Of a stretch of DNA of 9,259 nt, positions 6,961 through 9,259 are shown in pieces. The stretch is taken from positions 1 to 9,259 of the forward strand of contig CAYHTN010000049.1 of assembly GCA_964359565.1 (NCBI GenBank). The letters are read 5' to 3'. How positions within the stretch are numbered: position 1 is the stretch's first letter; each line of letters begins with the position of its first letter. The translations under genes were made by a program, and so were the position numbers. A model generated the notes under the pieces. It ran no database searches, was not told where the DNA came from, and saw nothing but the letters and a program-made list of their open reading frames with translations. This DNA is from JAGOTP01 sp964359565 (GTDB lineage: Bacteria > Patescibacteriota > Patescibacteriia > 2-12-FULL-60-25).

Positions 6961-6989
6961 AAAAAATCGCCTGTTCGTCAAGCGATTTT
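6961..6989 (-). terminator. Intrinsic terminator downstream of the CHAT peptidase operon
   Basis: On the minus strand AAAATCGCTTG (6979-6989) pairs with CAGGCGATTTT (6963-6973, one T-G wobble) around an ACGAA loop and ends in six T (6961-6966). It would stop readthrough from the peptidase operon, about 210 bp after the peptidase stop codon. The opposite strand also has a short T run, so weak bidirectional action is possible. Confidence 0.65.
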
Positions 6990-6994
6990 ATGCT

Positions 6995-7024
6995 AATCTA
7001 AGCCATTTTTTAGACACTTGTCAA
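6995..7024 (-). promoter_or_regulatory. Possible promoter, low confidence
   Basis: There is a perfect TTGACA (7019-7024) and, 18 bp on, TAGATT (6995-7000, 4/6 match). The predicted start near 6988 falls at the edge of the terminator hairpin, which makes productive transcription of the M23 gene doubtful unless the hairpin acts as an attenuator. Confidence 0.25.
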
Positions 7025-7118
7025 ACAAAGCTGACAGTTTCTGAACACCAGTTTTTCTCTCAACGATAAAAAGAAACGATCAAGCAAAAAAAGTTTCGTC
7101 TGGATGTGTATAACATCT

Positions 7119-7189
7119 CCGGAAACTCATCCGTCAGCATCGAGTTCATCGTGAAATGTCCACGACAAGAAAATTCGATGAACCTGCCG
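7119..7189 (-). pseudogene. Remnant of an RBBP9/YdeN-like serine hydrolase gene
   Basis: These 71 bp align without gaps to 8311-8381, the 3' part of the intact serine hydrolase gene, at 59/71 identity. Read on the minus strand they encode 17 of 24 identical residues, corresponding to hydrolase residues 162-185 and including the catalytic-His motif RGHFTM. No start codon and no rest of the gene is present; similarity stops 9 bp short of the peptidase stop codon on one side and fades into unrelated sequence on the other. It is a fragment left by duplication or insertion. Confidence 0.85.
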
Positions 7190-7198
7190 TAGTGGTAT

Positions 7199-7837
7199 TC
7201 ATATTTTTTTCTCATCATCCCCACAAGCAACTAAGCAAGAGATATCCCGCCACAAAAGAGCGGCAGACATACGCTTGTCTGGATCTGATAGACTCGATTC
7301 CAACTCCTGTAAATAATTTTGCCCGACGTTCTTCGCCCGCTCAACACTCTCATGTGTCGAATGTCCCTTCAACAAACTGCGAACGATTTGATTTGAAAAT
7401 TCAATGAATGGTAGGGCCACAGGATCCGCCTCTGGATTTTGGAAATATCCGTGCGAATGTAAAAAGCTGAACTTCTTTTCATATCCAATGTAACAAGTAT
7501 CAGGATAGGAACCAACTTCTTGCCCAAGGCGCTCGGCCGATTGGCACGAAACGGCATAGGTTATCATTCCAGACAATATCTCGCTGTTCACCCCTGCACG
7601 GACAAGAATCTCATCATCTTGACCTGTCACGAAATCCTCGCCACCATGACCAGTCAATACAACGAGAGACGGCTGCATCTTTTTCAGCCGTCCCTCTAAT
7701 TCGATCTTGTTTGCTTTTCGTCCAAAGAGATCCACGACGTCTATTACCTTCCACGCGGCTTCCCTAATTAACTGCTTCGCCAAAGCGGAAAGGTACTTAG
7801 TCACTGACTCATAATCTGGACGCGAAAACAAAATCAT
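7199..7837 (-). CDS. CHAT/caspase-like (clan CD) cysteine peptidase
   Basis: This 212-residue protein has the clan CD layout: strand VVLTGHGGED with catalytic H64, then 34 residues on ITYAVSCQSAERLG with catalytic C98, each after a hydrophobic strand. That is the pattern of CHAT domains and caspase-like folds (His in HG, Cys in a C-x-S/T-A context). The protein is about one minimal catalytic domain long, so no separate sensor domain is fused. I chose ATG 7837: it overlaps the stop of the upstream small gene as ATGA and has AGGG 7 bp upstream. An earlier start at 7870 would overlap that gene by 37 bp. CHAT peptidases often execute defence or cell-death responses once partners activate them; the coupled small genes are the obvious candidate partners (inference). 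No signal peptide is seen. Confidence 0.78.
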   Translation of the reverse strand: MILFSRPDYESVTKYLSALAKQLIREAAWKVIDVVDLFGRKANKIELEGRLKKMQPSLVVLTGHGGEDFVTGQDDEILVRAGVNSEILSGMITYAVSCQSAERLGQEVGSYPDTCYIGYEKKFSFLHSHGYFQNPEADPVALPFIEFSNQIVRSLLKGHSTHESVERAKNVGQNYLQELESSLSDPDKRMSAALLWRDISCLVACGDDEKKI

Positions 7838-8061
7838 ACCATCGCCCTTTGCTTCAAGGACCGTAGCCACTCCATCTGCATATCCTCTATCTCCCTTCCA
7901 ATATCGTCACCCGCTTCAACACGCCTAATTAAATCGTCACGGGAAAAGCTCCCATCTGATCCGATGGCAATGTACGTATCTGGTGACAAAACGGATAAGC
8001 GAGCAACAATCAATTTGCGAACTTCTTCATCGCTCTTTTTCTTTTTGACTTCTTCCATCAT
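7834..8061 (-). CDS. Small conserved-looking protein (75 aa), CHAT operon
   Basis: Unrecognised 75-residue protein. It begins with a Lys-rich MMEEVKKKKS, then a helix, a short strand pair around AIGSDGSFS, and a helical RDDLIRRVEAGDDIGREIE segment ending in LRSLKQR. It reads as a compact alpha/beta or helical domain, cytosolic. Its ATG overlaps the upstream stop as ATGA, with GGAG 5 bp before ATG 8061; a second ATG follows at 8058. Its own stop overlaps the CHAT start as ATGA. Such tight coupling suggests roughly matched amounts and possibly a complex with the peptidase. It could be an adaptor, inhibitor or substrate; the sequence does not say which. Confidence 0.7.
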   Translation of the reverse strand: MMEEVKKKKSDEEVRKLIVARLSVLSPDTYIAIGSDGSFSRDDLIRRVEAGDDIGREIEDMQMEWLRSLKQRAMV

Positions 8062-8261
8062 ATGATCTCCATGGCGATAAGTTTATCCAAAATTTTAATA
8101 CCCATAGGGGTGTCTTGATTTACTTCAATAAATGCCGCTTCCCATGTTACAGGACCAACAGGATCGTCCAATACCGCAACAATTTCCTTTCTAATCCCCA
8201 GTGGGAGCGAGGAATAGACTTTCAAAAACTGCTGTTTTTTGTCCATACGAATTACTTTCAT
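8058..8261 (-). CDS. Small conserved-looking protein (67 aa), CHAT operon
   Basis: Unrecognised 67-residue protein with a helical N-terminal half (KQQFLKVYSSLPLGIRKEIV) and a C-terminal half containing VTWEAAFIEV and MGIKILDKLIAMEII. No signal peptide or membrane segment is seen. Two starts are possible, ATG 8261 and ATG 8246 (MDKKQQ); neither has a strong Shine-Dalgarno. The gene begins 23 bp after the serine hydrolase stop and shares ATGA with the 75-residue gene. It is the first gene of the putative three-gene peptidase cassette. Confidence 0.65.
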   Translation of the reverse strand: MKVIRMDKKQQFLKVYSSLPLGIRKEIVAVLDDPVGPVTWEAAFIEVNQDTPMGIKILDKLIAMEII

Positions 8262-8284
8262 TCTAGTAAATTTAGCAGACTAAA

Positions 8285-8866
8285 TCAACCTATCACTTCC
8301 TCCAACAATTCCGGAAACTCATCCGTCCCCATCGAGTCCATTGTGAAATGTCCGCGACCATGCAACTCGATGAGCTTGCCGCCAAGAGCCCTGTGAAATA
8401 TTTCCACGCTCTTTTTTCCATCCTCTTCCTCATCGTCGGAGACGAACATCACGATCCTCTTTACGCGCTGCGAAATTGTTTCGTCGATCGAAAATCCGTA
8501 GTACGCATCGCGTCCAACCTTGTCTGGATCAGCAATCTTCCATGGCGCCACAAGAACCAACGTGTCGATCTTTTGTTTGGTGTCTCCAAGCCATCGAACG
8601 AGAAAAGCGCCGCCATAACTGTGACCGATCAAAATTGTTGACTCGCTCACTGGATACTTTTCAAACTCCGCCTTAAATGCCGCGTACACTGGCGCCCATG
8701 GCGTTGGCAACAGCGGAACCTGTGTCTCTATCCCGCGTGCATTAAGTTCACGCCGAATCCACGGAATCCAATGCTTGGTGTATGTGCGTTCGCTCAAATC
8801 CATGAGCGACTGATCGCTGCTTGGACATCCGTGCACAACGAGACAATTTTTTTGCGTATCATTCAT
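8285..8866 (-). CDS. RBBP9/YdeN-like serine hydrolase (alpha/beta hydrolase)
   Basis: This 193-residue protein matches the usual length of the RBBP9/YdeN single-domain hydrolases. It shows LVVHGCPSS near the N-terminus (oxyanion region), nucleophile S83 in IGHSYGG, acid D144/D145 in FVSDDE and H173 in RGHFTM, a complete triad. These enzymes cleave small ester or amide substrates that are usually unknown; the cellular substrate cannot be deduced here. The start ATG 8866 lies 40 bp after the Nudix stop, so the two are probably co-transcribed. The 3' 71 bp has a diverged second copy at 7119-7189 on the far side of the peptidase cassette. No strong Shine-Dalgarno is visible. Confidence 0.85.
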   Translation of the reverse strand: MNDTQKNCLVVHGCPSSDQSLMDLSERTYTKHWIPWIRRELNARGIETQVPLLPTPWAPVYAAFKAEFEKYPVSESTILIGHSYGGAFLVRWLGDTKQKIDTLVLVAPWKIADPDKVGRDAYYGFSIDETISQRVKRIVMFVSDDEEEDGKKSVEIFHRALGGKLIELHGRGHFTMDSMGTDEFPELLEEVIG

Positions 8867-8906
8867 AACGTTTCAAGATCTTTATATCTATCCGCTTTTT
8901 GAATAA

Positions 8907-9259
8907 TTACCACCCAAACTCACTATACATCTCCCCTTCTCGTACACGATCAAACGCTTGAAGATAATAGTCGATCACGCCATCTGGTAAAGCATCCAGA
9001 GAAGCCCAGCGCAATTCTGAACATTTGTTCGGTTCGTTATTCACGATCTCACCTGACCAACAATTCGCCGAAAAGAAAAAATCGAGCCGCTCGTGATCGC
9101 CGCACTGACGATGCATCACGTGGACAAGCGTCAATTCCTTAGGATCGATATCGATGCCAATCTCCTCGCGTGCTTCTCGACGCATCGCGCTCACGAGGTC
9201 CTCTCCACCATCAACGTGTCCTGCCGGTAGTCCATACTCACCATCCTTGTATCCAGTGT
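8907..9259 (-). CDS. Nudix hydrolase (N-terminus beyond window)
   Basis: 116 residues are visible, and the gene continues past the window end. A perfect Nudix box is present, G-x5-E-x7-RE-x2-EE-x-G-I, starting at GHVDGGE (about 9223) and ending at EEIGI. The REAREE core binds the metal that hydrolyses nucleoside-diphosphate-linked substrates. The C-terminal region has ELRWASLDALPD, typical of small MutT-like housecleaning enzymes. An in-frame GTG at 9194 would start inside the Nudix box and so is not the real start. The substrate is unknown. It leads the co-directional string that continues into the serine hydrolase. Confidence 0.9.
   Translation of the reverse strand, partial: TGYKDGEYGLPAGHVDGGEDLVSAMRREAREEIGIDIDPKELTLVHVMHRQCGDHERLDFFFSANCWSGEIVNNEPNKCSELRWASLDALPDGVIDYYLQAFDRVREGEMYSEFGW

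Larger units (their letters stand above)
6611..7118 (-). other. Intergenic region upstream of the M23 gene
   Basis: About 508 bp without a secure gene. It holds the ribosome-binding site (6616-6621), a weak 41-codon ORF (6720-6845), a terminator hairpin (6961-6989) and a possible promoter (6995-7024). A second, poorer hairpin (GAAAC...GTTTC, about 7068-7102) sits just after the hydrolase remnant. No tRNA, riboswitch or repeat array was seen. If the M23 transcript starts near 6988, its leader would be over 350 bases. Confidence 0.6.

Noticed and set aside
6953..6981. TTGACG-17-TGGAAT promoter-like pair on the minus strand
   Set aside because: The -35-like hexamer lies within the stem and loop of the terminator hairpin at 6963-6989, which explains the sequence better.

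Overview
The window looks like part of a chromosome from an uncultured bacterium, most likely a member of the Patescibacteria (Parcubacteria-like). The clues are indirect: compact all-minus-strand operons, diversity-generating-retroelement (DGR) target genes fused to a MoxR-type AAA+ ATPase, an AbiEii-like toxin pair, small Nudix and RBBP9-like enzymes, and an exported M23 protein with an aspartate-rich linker. Several genes stop at TGA, so the TGA-recoded lineages (Gracilibacteria, Absconditabacteria) do not fit. No rRNA or tRNA is present, so the assignment is an inference.

Region 1 (1-4537, minus strand) reads as one operon. In transcription order it holds a short promoter, a 314-residue DGR target of unknown N-terminal function (3548-4492), a DUF6922-like antitoxin (3238-3498), an AbiEii-like nucleotidyltransferase toxin (2582-3259), and an 847-residue MoxR-like AAA+ ATPase (35-2578). 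The first and last proteins share the same C-terminal 233-residue module. It is encoded by a direct repeat (1-736 and 3514-4249, constant offset 3513, no gaps). The repeat is identical over 586 bases and then differs at 16 positions confined to its last ~100 coding bases. On the coding strand every one of the 16 differences is compatible with adenine in an ancestral template, and 14 of 16 fall at codon positions 1 or 2. That is the mark of DGR adenine mutagenesis, and these are two variable regions. The reverse transcriptase and template repeat are not in the window and must act from elsewhere.

Region 2 (4571-7024, minus strand) holds a large exported M23 (LytM-type) protein, probably a lipoprotein (4607-6610), followed at once by a strong intrinsic terminator (4571-4600). 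Its upstream region (6611-7118) has no convincing gene. It contains a second good terminator hairpin (6961-6989), a possible promoter, and a weak 41-residue ORF.

Region 3 (7119-9259, minus strand) is a second co-directional gene string: a Nudix hydrolase (cut by the window end), an RBBP9/YdeN-like serine hydrolase, two small unrecognised proteins (67 and 75 residues), and a CHAT/caspase-like cysteine peptidase. The last three genes are linked by ATGA start/stop overlaps. Just after the peptidase gene lies a 71-bp degenerate copy (59/71 identical) of the 3' part of the serine hydrolase gene. The three-gene peptidase cassette is therefore bracketed by direct repeats of its neighbour's end, as if it had been inserted there.

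The strongest candidates for new biology are (a) the DGR-diversified AAA+ ATPase and its partner target sharing an operon with a toxin-antitoxin pair and (b) the two-small-proteins-plus-CHAT-peptidase cassette.
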